A stretch of DNA of 33,196 nucleotides from an uncultured Parabacteroides sp. (lineage in GTDB: Bacteria > Bacteroidota > Bacteroidia > Bacteroidales > Tannerellaceae). A model generated the notes under the pieces. It was not told the DNA's origin. It searched no databases and saw nothing but the letters and a program-made list of their open reading frames with translations. Below, piece by piece: positions 15,445 to 23,456 of the stretch (position 1 is the stretch's first letter; each line of letters begins with the position of its first letter). The translations under genes and the position numbers were made by a program. Location: assembly GCA_944325335.1 (NCBI GenBank), contig CALUZR010000042.1, positions 1-33,196 of the forward strand, written 5' to 3'.

Positions 15445-15582
15445 ATGTACAAAGAGAAAAGTACAAAACCGGTTTGCCTTTTGCTTGTAGCCACGGCACT
15501 AAGCATGACAGGCAATATGTATGCGGAAATAGCTCCTGCGAATCCTCGCATGGGAAGCATTGCGCAAGACGAAGGAGTGTAG
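15445..15582 (+). pseudogene. SusC-type TonB-dependent receptor, N-terminal remnant
   Basis: Forty-five codons from an ATG at 15445 to a TAG at 15580. The product begins MYKEKSTKPVCLLLVATALS, a typical SusC signal peptide (basic start, hydrophobic core, cleavage near MYA), and continues with SIAQDEGV, as just before the SusC carboxypeptidase-like domain. The remaining roughly 1000 residues of an outer-membrane receptor are absent. The frame then shifts into SusD-like sequence. This is the 5' scar of a large deletion, or possibly an assembly join. Automated annotation would miss it because it is short and truncated. Confidence 0.75.
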
Positions 15583-15583
15583 C

Positions 15584-16628
15584 GGGGTCGCAATCGTTGA
15601 TTGACTTTATGGTGGAGAATCGCGACCCCCGCGTACGCTTCATCTTCCAAAAGAACGACTGGAATTCGAAGGTGGTACAACTCTTCTTCGATGCCGGTCG
15701 GGCAGACGATGTGCCCTCCTACATTATGGACAATATGAATTATACGGTAAATAGCGATGGCACTTACCAATTCGAGTCGTGGAAAGCACCGGGCGAACCA
15801 TGGGTACGTTACTATGGCTTACCGCTCGACTTTAATGCCGCCCAGCAAGCCGGGACTTATGGCGATTGGTTCGATTATTCTAACCAATGCCGGTATGATG
15901 AATCTTATACTTACGTACCTTTCTCCTATTTCCAGCAAGAGCAAGTGTACGGACGCATCGACTTCACCTTACCGGTGGCTTCGGGCGATGAAGTGATTGA
16001 AGATACGGACGATAACCCATGGTATGGCATGTATATGACAACGGCCGAGGTGAACTTCTACCTAGCGGAATTTGCTCTTCTCGGCGCTTCCCTTCCTCAA
16101 TCGGCCGAGGTCTATTACAATAAGGCATTGGAAGCTTCGGTAGAGGAATATGACCGTCTGGCAAGCCTCAATAAGATCCCTTATTATGGCACAACTTATA
16201 ATTATGACCCCAATGAAAAGGTCATCGACTTGCAAGAAGGGGAAATTGCCACCATGATGGAACACGAGGCGTATCAACTGACTGGCAATACGGCCGACGA
16301 CCTGGAGAAAGTCTACCTCCAAGAGATGATTCACTTCTCCCTCTCGCCTATCGACGCTTTCCGTACGGCACTCCGTTCGGGGGTTCCGAAGTTCAACTCG
16401 GATATCTTCCCTCGCATGGATTATGCTGATAACGGATATCCAGCCAGCTCCATTCCACGACGAATGGCCATTAGCGCTCCTTCCCCAACCGACCAGATGT
16501 ACGACATCCTGATCAACACGTACGAAGAGCAAGGACTCAGTATCGGTTCGTCGGGCGGCGTACTGAATTCCGAGCGTCTCTGGATGGACGAAGGCGCACC
16601 ACAATGGGGCGAAGGTCCGCAATTATAG
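15584..16628 (+). pseudogene. SusD/RagB-like lipoprotein, C-terminal two thirds
   Basis: SusD-like sequence in the frame starting near AGSQSLIDFMVENRDPRV and continuing for about 345 residues to the stop at 16628. SusD-like_2 features include DPRVRFIFQKNDW, WYGMYMTTAEVNFYLAEFAL (the family's TAEVNFLLAEA helix), YYNKALEASVEEYD, and the C-terminal PRRMAISAPSPTDQ and LWMDEG segments. The signal peptide, lipobox and first third are missing; there is no sensible start, since the open frame back to 15474 merely reads the SusC signal region out of frame. It would normally bind glycans with SusC at the cell surface. It is almost certainly non-functional here. Confidence 0.85.
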
Positions 16629-16660
16629 AATAAGTTCATTTATGTTAATTAATACCTCTC

Positions 16661-16697
16661 CGATATAATGTACCCCCGTGAGGGGGCGATTATATCG
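16661..16697 (+). terminator. Strong hairpin after the SusD remnant, probable terminator
   Basis: CGATATAAT (16661-16669) pairs with ATTATATCG (16689-16697), and inside it CCCCC pairs with GGGGG across a GTGA loop. A run of seven T lies about 14 nt downstream (16712-16718). Confidence 0.6.
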
Positions 16698-16726
16698 ACA
16701 AATGGAATTAGTTTTTTTGTTTGGTA

Positions 16727-16806
16727 AACCGGTTCGACTTGGGTAAGGCCAAAGCCTTAGCGACTCATTCCATGAGCTGATGTAACAAACCCCAAGCGAA
16801 CCGGTT
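16727..16806. ncRNA. Three-way-junction structured element of unknown function
   Basis: An outer 16-17 bp stem (AACCGGTTCGACTTGGG at 16727-16743 with its near-exact complement at 16790-16806) encloses two hairpins: TAAGGC-CAAA-GCCTTA (16744-16759) and CTCAT-TCC-ATGAG (16764-16776). The outer stem has one bulged A. No U-run follows on either strand and no promoter is evident. It could be a structured RNA, a recombination site or the relic of a mobile-element end. Confidence 0.45.
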
Positions 16807-16875
16807 ATTTTACACTTAACCTAAGTTTGTTTAGTAAGATTTCCCATTATTTTTATGCCTAAGCCTCCGTCCATT

Positions 16876-16951
16876 AATGCCTATCATTCGCTCCATTTAT
16901 AGTTATATTTCCCAGCAATTATAACGATGATTGCTCACGTTTATAACGATG
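16876..16951. repeat. Dispersed AT-rich palindromic intergenic repeat, copy 3
   Basis: Contains ATGCCTATCATTCG (shared with copy 1), TATAGTTATATT, CAATTATAACGATGATTG and GTTTATAACGATG. It lies upstream of pheT. Confidence 0.55.
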
Positions 16952-17011
16952 TTTCGTACGATTTTCACTCGTTTTTCGTCCCAAACCCTTTACACTCTCA
17001 ATTATTATGCC

Positions 17012-17019
17012 TACTTTTG
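17012..17019 (+). promoter_or_regulatory. -7 box of pheT
   Basis: TACTTTTG matches TAnnTTTG and lies 43 bp before the pheT ATG. The -33 candidate (TTTA near 16989) is weak. Confidence 0.55.
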
Positions 17020-17062
17020 CAAGTCTTTACGGCATTAACTATCGAAATAAATAGTATAAACG

Positions 17063-19525
17063 ATGAATATATCTTATAACTGGCTGAAGGAATACCTTGA
17101 TTTTGACTTGCAGCCTGAGGAAGTAGCCGCTGCCCTGACGTCGATTGGTCTGGAGACGGGCAGTGTGGAAGAGGTGCAAACCATTAAAGGCGGACTGGAA
17201 GGGCTCGTGGTTGGCGAAGTCCTAACGTGCGAAATGCACCCTAATTCAGACCATCTGCACGTGACGACGGTCAACGTCGGCTCGGGCGAGCCTTTGCAAA
17301 TCGTATGCGGCGCGCCAAACGTGGCCGCAGGGCAAAAGGTCATCGTGGCGGTGAATGGCACGAAGCTGTATGATGGCGATAAGGAATTTACCATCAAACG
17401 GTCTAAATTGCGTGGCGTGGAATCGAACGGCATGATTTGCGCAGAGGATGAAATCGGCGTAGGTACCGATCATGCGGGCATCATCGTATTGCCCAGCGAT
17501 ACGCCGGTCGGCTTGCCTGCCAAAGAATATTATAATATTAAGAGCGATTACGTATTGGAAGTGGACATCACACCGAACCGCGTGGATGCGACTTCGCACT
17601 TCGGCGTAGCGCGCGACTTGGCTGCCTATTTGAAGCAAAACGGGAAGCCGGCCGAGTTGAAACGCCCGTCGGTCGAGGCTTTCCACATCGATGACGAGAC
17701 ACCCGCCATCGAAGTAGTGGTAGAGAATACGGAAGCATGCTTGCGCTATTCGGGTGTCACCATCAAAGGCGTGACGGTAAAGGAAAGCCCCGAATGGTTA
17801 CAAAACCGGTTGCGCACAATTGGGTTGCGTCCTATTAATAATGTAGTAGACGTAACGAACTACATCCTGCATGGCATGGGGCAACCGCTCCATTCGTTCG
17901 ATGCCGGGAAAATCAACGGAGGTAAGGTTATCGTAAAAGCAGCCAATGAGGGCGATAAGTTTGTCACCCTGGATGGCGTAGAGCGCACGTTGACGGCTCG
18001 CGATCTTATGATATGCAACACCGAAAAGCCCATGTGCATTGCCGGCGTATTCGGTGGGTTGGAATCAGGCGTAACCGAGGAGACAACAGACGTATTCCTC
18101 GAATCGGCCACTTTCCATCCGACTTGGATCCGCAAAACAGCCCGCCGCTTCGGATTGAACACAGATGCTTCTTTCCGGTATGAACGCGGATTGGATCCGA
18201 ACGCGACGATTTATATCTTGAAATATGCCGCCCTCTTGATCAAAGAGGTGGCTGGCGGAACCATCACCGGTGCCATCCAAGACGTTTATCCGAAAGTATT
18301 CGAACCCTATAAGGTAAACTTGACGTATGAGAAGATCAACTCGTTGACGGGTAAAGTCATCCCAGCCGAAACGGTCAAGAGCATCGTCGATAGCTTGGAG
18401 ATGAAGATTACCTCTGAGACAGAAGAAGGATTGAGCCTTGAAGTACCGGTTTATCGCATCGATGTACAACGCGATGTGGACGTCATCGAAGATATCCTCC
18501 GCATTTACGGATACAATAATATCGAATTCAGCGACCATGTGAAGTCGAGCTTGAGTTACCAAACTCCGACCGACCATAGCTACAAGATGGAGAACCTCAT
18601 CTCCGAACAACTTTGCGGCTATGGCTTCAACGAGATTCTGAACAACTCGCTTACCCGCTCGGCTTATTACGATGCACTGACTACTTATCCGGCTTCGCAT
18701 TGCATCATGCTGATGAATCCGTTGAGTGCCGATTTGAATTGCCTCCGCCAGACGCTCCTTTTCGGCGGATTGGAAAGCATCGAGCACAACATGAAGCGCA
18801 AGAAGGGCAACATCCATTTCTATGAATTTGGTAATTGCTATGACTTTAATGCAGAGAATAAGAAGGAAGGCGAAGCCTTGTCTCCTTATAGCGAAGAATA
18901 CCACTTGGGTATTTGGGTGTGCGGTAATCGGGTAGAAAACAACTGGGCGCATCCGAACGAAAAGACTTCTATCTACGAATTGAAGGCGTATGTGGAGAAT
19001 ATCCTCGTCCGCTTAGGCGTTTCTTTGAAGAAAGTCATCTTCGGCAATCTGACAAATGACATCTATGACGCCGGATTGAGCCTTACAACACAATCGGGCA
19101 AGGCGTTGGGTTCGTTAGGTATTGTCAGCCATAAAATCTGCAAGGCGATGGATATCGACACCGAAGTCTATTACGCCGAACTTCGTTGGACAGCCTTGAT
19201 GAAGGAAACGAAGAAAAACAAAGTGACCTACACCGACCTGTCGAAGTTCCCGGGTGTGAAACGAGATTTGGCACTCTTGATTGATAAGTCCGTTGCGTTT
19301 GCCGAAATCCAAAAGATTGCTTTTGAAAGCGAACGCAAGCTTCTGAAAGAGGTTACGCTCTTCGACGTATACGAAGGAAAGAACCTTCCAGAAGGCAAGA
19401 AATCTTACGCCGTCAGCTTCTTCCTCGAAGACGAAACGAAGACGTTGAACGATAAACAAATCGATGCCATCATGAAGAAGATTCAAACGAATCTGGAACA
19501 GAAGGTAGGCGCACAACTGAGATAA
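17063..19525 (+). CDS. pheT: Phenylalanine--tRNA ligase beta subunit
   Basis: An 820-residue protein, the normal bacterial length. It starts MNISYNWLKEYLDFDL, typical for PheT. Residues about 40-155 are the EMAP/OB-fold tRNA-binding domain (GLVVGEVLTCEMHPNSDHLH, IVCGAPNV). B3/B4 editing-domain sequence follows (GVTIKGVTVKESPEWLQNRL, RPINNVVDVTNYILHGMGQP), then B5 (residues about 410-480), the catalytic-like core, and the C-terminal anticodon-binding FDX-ACB domain (FPGVKRDLALLIDKSVAFAE). With PheS it charges tRNA-Phe and edits Tyr-tRNA-Phe. PheS is not in the window, as is usual for Bacteroidetes, where the genes are often apart. The 37-bp gap to yebC suggests co-transcription. Confidence 0.98.
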   Translation: MNISYNWLKEYLDFDLQPEEVAAALTSIGLETGSVEEVQTIKGGLEGLVVGEVLTCEMHPNSDHLHVTTVNVGSGEPLQIVCGAPNVAAGQKVIVAVNGTKLYDGDKEFTIKRSKLRGVESNGMICAEDEIGVGTDHAGIIVLPSDTPVGLPAKEYYNIKSDYVLEVDITPNRVDATSHFGVARDLAAYLKQNGKPAELKRPSVEAFHIDDETPAIEVVVENTEACLRYSGVTIKGVTVKESPEWLQNRLRTIGLRPINNVVDVTNYILHGMGQPLHSFDAGKINGGKVIVKAANEGDKFVTLDGVERTLTARDLMICNTEKPMCIAGVFGGLESGVTEETTDVFLESATFHPTWIRKTARRFGLNTDASFRYERGLDPNATIYILKYAALLIKEVAGGTITGAIQDVYPKVFEPYKVNLTYEKINSLTGKVIPAETVKSIVDSLEMKITSETEEGLSLEVPVYRIDVQRDVDVIEDILRIYGYNNIEFSDHVKSSLSYQTPTDHSYKMENLISEQLCGYGFNEILNNSLTRSAYYDALTTYPASHCIMLMNPLSADLNCLRQTLLFGGLESIEHNMKRKKGNIHFYEFGNCYDFNAENKKEGEALSPYSEEYHLGIWVCGNRVENNWAHPNEKTSIYELKAYVENILVRLGVSLKKVIFGNLTNDIYDAGLSLTTQSGKALGSLGIVSHKICKAMDIDTEVYYAELRWTALMKETKKNKVTYTDLSKFPGVKRDLALLIDKSVAFAEIQKIAFESERKLLKEVTLFDVYEGKNLPEGKKSYAVSFFLEDETKTLNDKQIDAIMKKIQTNLEQKVGAQLR

Positions 19526-19562
19526 TATATAAAAGAATAATAACATAAAACAAGCAAACAAT

Positions 19563-20297
19563 ATGGGAAGAGCGTTTGAGTTTCGCAAAGCAAGAAAGTT
19601 TAAGCGTTGGGGCAATATGGCCCGCGTATTTACGAAGTTGGGTAAGGAAATCACCATCTGCGCGAAGCAGGGCGGACCGGAACCGGAGAACAATCCTCGC
19701 CTGCGTGTCTTGATGCAGACCGCCAAGAAAGAAAACATGCCGAAGGAGAACGTAGAACGCGCCATCAAGCGTGCCGTTTCGAAGGACTTCACGGATTATA
19801 AGGAAATGAACTACGAAGGATACGGACCATTCGGTATCGCGATCTTCGTTGAGACAGCTACGGATAACACGACGCGTACGGTAGCTAATGTGCGTAGCTA
19901 TTTCAATAAGTGTGGTGGTTCGCTGGGTACGAGCGGTAGTCTTGAATTCCTGTTCACACACAAATGCGTGTTCCATATCGCCAAACCGGAGAATGTCTCG
20001 TTAGACGATTTGGAATTAGAACTCATCGATTTTGGTGTAGATGAATTGGACGTAGACGACGAGGCAAACGAAATCATCATCTACGGAGAGTTCGCCCAAA
20101 ATGCCGCTATCCAGAAATATTTGGAAGAAAACGGCTACGAAATCACCAGCAGCGAGTTCGTCCGCATTCCGAATGATGTAAAGGAAGTGACGCCCGAACA
20201 GCGCGAAACAATCGAAAAACTAATCGAAAAGCTGGAAGAGGACGACGACGTCCAAAACGTGTTCCACAATATGAAGGAAGACGATAGCGAAGAATAA
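19563..20297 (+). CDS. yebC: YebC/PmpR-family regulator (TACO1-like)
   Basis: A 244-residue protein starting MGRAFEFRKARKFKRW, with MARVFTKLGKEITICAKQGG and MPKENVERAIKRA, the family hallmarks in domain 1, and YEGYGPFGIAIFVETATDN in domain 2. Family members act as DNA-binding regulators, and their mitochondrial relative TACO1 and bacterial YebC proteins aid translation through proline-rich stretches. The C-terminus carries an acidic tail (LEEDDDVQNVFHNMKEDDSEE). It is cytosolic. It follows pheT by 37 bp and precedes a terminator, so the pair form one translation-linked unit. Confidence 0.96.
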   Translation: MGRAFEFRKARKFKRWGNMARVFTKLGKEITICAKQGGPEPENNPRLRVLMQTAKKENMPKENVERAIKRAVSKDFTDYKEMNYEGYGPFGIAIFVETATDNTTRTVANVRSYFNKCGGSLGTSGSLEFLFTHKCVFHIAKPENVSLDDLELELIDFGVDELDVDDEANEIIIYGEFAQNAAIQKYLEENGYEITSSEFVRIPNDVKEVTPEQRETIEKLIEKLEEDDDVQNVFHNMKEDDSEE

Positions 20298-20338
20298 GAT
20301 ATAAATGGCTTTAAATAAATGGCATAAACTTTATGTGG

Positions 20339-20372
20339 TGCCGGACTGCTGTGATAGCACTCCGGCATTTTT
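20339..20372 (+). terminator. Rho-independent terminator after yebC
   Basis: TGCCGGA (20339-20345) pairs with TCCGGCA (20361-20367), with an inner TGCT/AGCA stem and a 5-nt loop, followed by a T-rich run. Confidence 0.88.
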
Positions 20373-20420
20373 CTTTTCTAAAAAATCAACCTCTTGCTTC
20401 TTTTTTAAAGGATTAATCCC

Positions 20421-20428
20421 TATCTTTG
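20421..20428 (+). promoter_or_regulatory. -7 box of the DUF1016 gene
   Basis: TATCTTTG, a perfect TAnnTTTG, 34 bp before the ATG at 20463. Confidence 0.6.
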
Positions 20429-20462
20429 TACGAAATTTAAATTAATACATAGGAGATTTAAT

Positions 20463-21518
20463 ATGAAAGACATGACAAAACCAAATGAAAAGTTCCTCAA
20501 CGACATTCGGAACATTATAAATACCGCTCGGACGCAAGCCGTGCGTAGTGTGGATTTCTGCCGGGTGCAAATGTATTGGCACATGGGCAAACGTATCTTT
20601 GAAGAAGAGCAGCAAGGGAAAGAGCGCGCTGATTACGGAACCTATCTCATCAAGAACTTAGCCAAACAGTTAGAACCGGAATATGGTAGCGGTTTTTCCG
20701 TCCGCCAATTAGAAATGTGCCGCCAGTTTTATCGACTTTATCCAATTGCGAACGCACTGCGTTCGCAATTGAACTGGACGCAATACCGCATGCTGATTCA
20801 GATAGAGGATCCTGATAAACGTATGTATTATGAACTGGAATCCGTCAATAACAACTGGACGGCAAGAGAAACAGAGCGGCAAATCAACTCACAATTATAC
20901 GAACGCCTGTTGTTAAGCAACGACAAGGAGGCAGTTCTTGCAGTTGCCCGCAAGGAACGGATTCCGCAATCGCCTTTAGAAATCATTAAAGACCCGATGT
21001 ATTTGGAATTCTTGGGATTGGAACGTAAGGAAGCCTATTATGAGAAAGATTTGGAATCGGCTATCATCACCCATTTACAACATTTCTTACTCGAATTAGG
21101 ACAAGGTTTTACCTTCGTAGCACGCCAGAAACGCATCTTGTTGGAAGACGATGAGTATTTTGCTGACCTTGTGCTTTATAACCGCCTGCTCAGATGCTTC
21201 GTTGTCATCGAACTGAAAACCGGCAAACTGACGCATCAGGATCTGGGCCAATTACAGATGTATGTCAATTATTACGAACGGATAGAAAAGACAGCAGACG
21301 AAAATCCTACGATCGGCATCCTGCTCTGTACCAACAAAAACGATACCGCCGTGCGCATGGCTTTGCCAGAAGATAATAAAACCATATTGGCCAGCGAATA
21401 CAAACTTTACCTGCCCACGCAAGCACAGCTAATCGATGAAGTAAACAGCGTGCGCAAGATGGTAGAGGAGCGAGAATTTGATAAGGAAAGTAAAAACGAG
21501 GGCGAAGACATAAAATAA
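20463..21518 (+). CDS. DUF1016 / YhcG-type PD-(D/E)XK nuclease-domain protein
   Basis: A 351-residue protein. Residues 10-165 are the DUF1016 N-terminal domain (ARTQAVRSVDFCRVQMYWHMG, YGTYLIKNLAKQL, FSVRQLEMCRQFY, WTQYRMLI). Residues about 175-330 are the nuclease-like domain: ADLVLYNRLL with D235, VVIELKTGKL with E250 and K252, and a conserved Q263 in HQDLGQLQMYVNYYE. This gives the full D-ExK active-site pattern. The family is common in Bacteroidales accessory regions next to restriction or mobile loci; its precise substrate is unproven. It is monocistronic here with its own promoter. The C-terminus is charged (EEREFDKESKNEGEDIK). Confidence 0.93.
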   Translation: MKDMTKPNEKFLNDIRNIINTARTQAVRSVDFCRVQMYWHMGKRIFEEEQQGKERADYGTYLIKNLAKQLEPEYGSGFSVRQLEMCRQFYRLYPIANALRSQLNWTQYRMLIQIEDPDKRMYYELESVNNNWTARETERQINSQLYERLLLSNDKEAVLAVARKERIPQSPLEIIKDPMYLEFLGLERKEAYYEKDLESAIITHLQHFLLELGQGFTFVARQKRILLEDDEYFADLVLYNRLLRCFVVIELKTGKLTHQDLGQLQMYVNYYERIEKTADENPTIGILLCTNKNDTAVRMALPEDNKTILASEYKLYLPTQAQLIDEVNSVRKMVEEREFDKESKNEGEDIK

Positions 21519-21573
21519 GGTTAAATGCGAGAAGAAAAATGCCCAGAAGTTATGCTATATAACATAAACTCTC

Positions 21574-21581
21574 TATATTTG
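21574..21581 (+). promoter_or_regulatory. -7 box of the small-RNA-like unit
   Basis: TATATTTG followed by GCACTGTGTTTTTCATGG. Only about 70 nt separate it from an intrinsic terminator. Confidence 0.55.
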
Positions 21582-21585
21582 CACT

Positions 21586-21657
21586 GTGTTTTTCATGGTA
21601 TTAGATTTAAGGTTAGCAATGAAGACTGGTTGTCGGGATGACAACCTTTTCTTTTTT
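21586..21657 (+). ncRNA. Putative small RNA or attenuated leader
   Basis: A promoter-like TATATTTG is followed by about 40 nt (with TATTAGATTTAAGGTTAGCA) and then a perfect terminator: GGTTGTC (21628-21634), a 5-nt loop, GACAACC (21640-21646) and TTTTCTTTTTT. No ORF is present. From memory, very similar sequence (GTGTTTTTCAT-GTATTAG-TTTAAGGTTA plus a variable hairpin) recurs between genes in Bacteroides genomes, which suggests a dispersed conserved RNA; I cannot check this here. Confidence 0.6.
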
Positions 21658-21700
21658 ATAGCCACTCCTATTTTTCATTCCCCTTTTATCCCTTCCGAAA

Positions 21701-21775
21701 CATAGTTATAATCGCCGGCGATTATAGTTAGAAACGAAATGGTTTCTCGTTATAATCGGAAAGGTTTATAGTTAC
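21701..21775. repeat. Dispersed AT-rich palindromic intergenic repeat, copy 4
   Basis: Contains CATAGTTATAAT, the perfect 20-bp palindrome TATAATCGCCGGCGATTATA (21707-21726), GAAAC/GTTTC arms and TCGTTATAATCGG. It is the most symmetrical of the four copies. Confidence 0.6.
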
Positions 21776-21879
21776 CAATAAACAAATCCATAGGCATCCA
21801 TCCAACGCCTCGCAAGCTTCGCACAGTAAAAAATTTGAAATCTTTTTTCTTTTTTCATGGTAATTCCAATAATCCTTCC

Positions 21880-21887
21880 TATATTTG
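21880..21887 (+). promoter_or_regulatory. -7 box of the structured leader / lipoprotein unit
   Basis: TATATTTG. The next gene starts about 340 nt downstream, so the transcript has a long leader or is itself an RNA. Confidence 0.55.
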
Positions 21888-21893
21888 CGGCAT

Positions 21894-22155
21894 CCGAATG
21901 GGATTCGGCGGAATCTCTTATCGGGTAGACATATTGAGTTAAAGCATTTACGATATTATTCCCAAAGGAAAAATCGCCAATTTTTTACTACGTAGGGATA
22001 ATAAACATAGATGCTTGCACTCTTTTAGCTGTACACTTTTTTGTCAGGAGAAAGTATATCTAACAGCATAGAGTGCGGGCTATTGTTTCATTATTACGTA
22101 GGGGCGTTTGGCGATGCCTTCCTTTGGTAATGAGCAACAAGTCCGCACTTTTTTT
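21894..22155 (+). ncRNA. Highly structured leader or ncRNA ending in an intrinsic terminator
   Basis: Long-range helix P1: CCAAAGGAA (21962-21970) with TTCCTTTGG (22119-22127), ATCGCCAA (21973-21980) with TTGGCGAT (22108-22115), and CTACGTA (21988-21994) with TACGTAG (22095-22101). Enclosed hairpin A: GCACTC/GAGTGC (22017-22022, 22071-22076) with inner GCTGT/ACAGC. Terminator: AGTGCGG (22072-22078) with CCGCACT (22143-22149), then TTGTT/AACAA and CATTA/TAATG, then a T-run. Hairpin A and the terminator share 22072-22076 and so exclude each other; P1 pairs with the terminator loop, giving a pseudoknot. A 5' hairpin CCGAAT-GGG-ATTCGG is also present. I do not recognise the class; it does not look like tmRNA, RNase P RNA or SRP RNA. 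Confidence 0.65.
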
Positions 22156-22229
22156 GTATACGTGGATGTTGGTTGTGCGTAAATGCATGCGATAGAATTT
22201 ATTAATAAACACAACTAATATTAATACGT

Positions 22230-23360
22230 ATGAAAAGTAAATCATTTTTGTATTCCATGGCGGCGATAGTGGCTATGGGATTGGCTACAAGCTCTTGTAG
22301 CAATGAAATGGACGAACCGATGAGTTTACAGACTCGTGCGGTAATGGCAGGCGATGGAAGCATGACTTTTGAAGCGGCACAAGAGGCTGGCTATGGAGCG
22401 GTAAAGTTTGATCTCGTAGAAGGCAAGAAACTCAATGACTACGGAGATATTTATGTTTGGAATGATAACGAAAATGTGTATGTCAAGTATGCATTGGCTG
22501 ATGGCAGGACGATGAATGAAAGCCATTTGTATATTGGTTTTATTTCATTGGACAACTTCAAAGCTCAATATGCCAACAAGAATGGCAATATGAATTGGGG
22601 ACATTTACCTTACAACGAAACCTTTACAGGCGGCGTGAGTGAATACACGTACACATTCCCTATTGAAGACCTTAAAGCAGAACTGGGAGACGTTTCAGAA
22701 GAAACAGACCTTTGTCCGTTTATTGCAGCCCATGCGGCAGGCGATGGTTGGTCTATTACTGGAAAAGGTAATGAGGAAACAATTCAATTGGGCAAGAACT
22801 GGTTCACTATTATTGGTGGTGAGGAATATTGTATCGAATTTCCGGATGAAGAGGAAGAACCGGGAGATGAAGATAAGGAATACACTTGGTGTATTTCTAG
22901 TTCGACAAGTACGACCGTAGCCAATAACGATGAGTATAAAGATATGTATAAAGGTAATGGTAATAACTGGTTTACTTATATAGATCTTTCAAACGCAGAA
23001 TTACCTTATACGGCTACTCTTGTTTCTGGCCATAATCTAACCAATGTAGGTTCTGTTACTATATCTGAAGCCAAAGAAACCGGAAAGCTGACCATCACAT
23101 TTTCTGACGATATGTGGGTAACAGAAGATACGGAAGTAGATATGGAGGATAATGGCAAGTATGTTGTTGATGCTAAAGAAAGCATTAAAATTTATGGTTC
23201 TGACGAAGATCCTCAATATGAATTTAAGAACCAAGGACAGACTCCAACTACCAATTATACAGCTGTTAAAACTATCACTGTAGATAAGCATGATTATTAT
23301 TACATCCACTTGCATACAGGCAAACTGGTAGTAACCGAAGTTTCAGAAGCAGCAGAATAA
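22230..23360 (+). CDS. Lipoprotein, probably surface-exposed
   Basis: A 376-residue protein with a lipoprotein signal peptide: MKSKSFLYSMAAIVAMGLAT then SSC at residues 21-23, followed by SNEMDEP, an acidic stretch after the Cys of the kind linked to surface export in Bacteroidetes. Residues about 45-200 look like a beta-rich domain (DIYVWNDNENVYVKYAL, ESHLYIGFISLDNF). An acidic linker (EEEEPGDEDKE near 207-218) joins a second domain with CISSSTSTTVANN and TYIDLSNAELPYTATLV. The first gene of a pair with the large adhesin 96 bp downstream. The function is unknown; a partner in surface adhesion or fimbria-like assembly is plausible. Confidence 0.8.
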   Translation: MKSKSFLYSMAAIVAMGLATSSCSNEMDEPMSLQTRAVMAGDGSMTFEAAQEAGYGAVKFDLVEGKKLNDYGDIYVWNDNENVYVKYALADGRTMNESHLYIGFISLDNFKAQYANKNGNMNWGHLPYNETFTGGVSEYTYTFPIEDLKAELGDVSEETDLCPFIAAHAAGDGWSITGKGNEETIQLGKNWFTIIGGEEYCIEFPDEEEEPGDEDKEYTWCISSSTSTTVANNDEYKDMYKGNGNNWFTYIDLSNAELPYTATLVSGHNLTNVGSVTISEAKETGKLTITFSDDMWVTEDTEVDMEDNGKYVVDAKESIKIYGSDEDPQYEFKNQGQTPTTNYTAVKTITVDKHDYYYIHLHTGKLVVTEVSEAAE

Positions 23361-23380
23361 TAAATCATTTCATTTTATCA

Positions 23381-23424
23381 CCCTATGCAGAGAATACATT
23401 TTTGAATGCATTCCCGGTATAGGG
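23381..23424 (+). promoter_or_regulatory. Intercistronic stem-loop
   Basis: CCCTAT (23381-23386) pairs with ATAGGG (23419-23424), and GAAT-a-CATT (23392-23400) with AATG-c-ATTC (23405-23413) around a 4-nt loop. There is no U-run, so it is more likely an mRNA processing or stability element between the lipoprotein and adhesin genes than a terminator. Confidence 0.55.
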
Positions 23425-23456
23425 TACATCAATTCAACAATCAAACAACAAGTATT

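Noticed and set aside
15474..15583. Start of an intact SusD-like protein at 15474
   Set aside because: The first 35 or so codons read the SusC signal-peptide sequence in a different frame, and no lipoprotein signal is present.
17074..19976. Long minus-strand ORFs opposite pheT and yebC (up to 295 codons)
   Set aside because: Shadows of strongly conserved + strand genes; no independent similarity.
21894..22155. tmRNA, RNase P RNA, SRP RNA or 6S RNA
   Set aside because: No tag ORF or CCA end, no RNase P core words, no SRP tetraloop domain and no single long 6S-type hairpin with a central bubble were seen.
23406..23456. Start of the adhesin at 23406
   Set aside because: It lies within the intercistronic stem-loop and would put 17 non-hydrophobic residues before a clear signal peptide.
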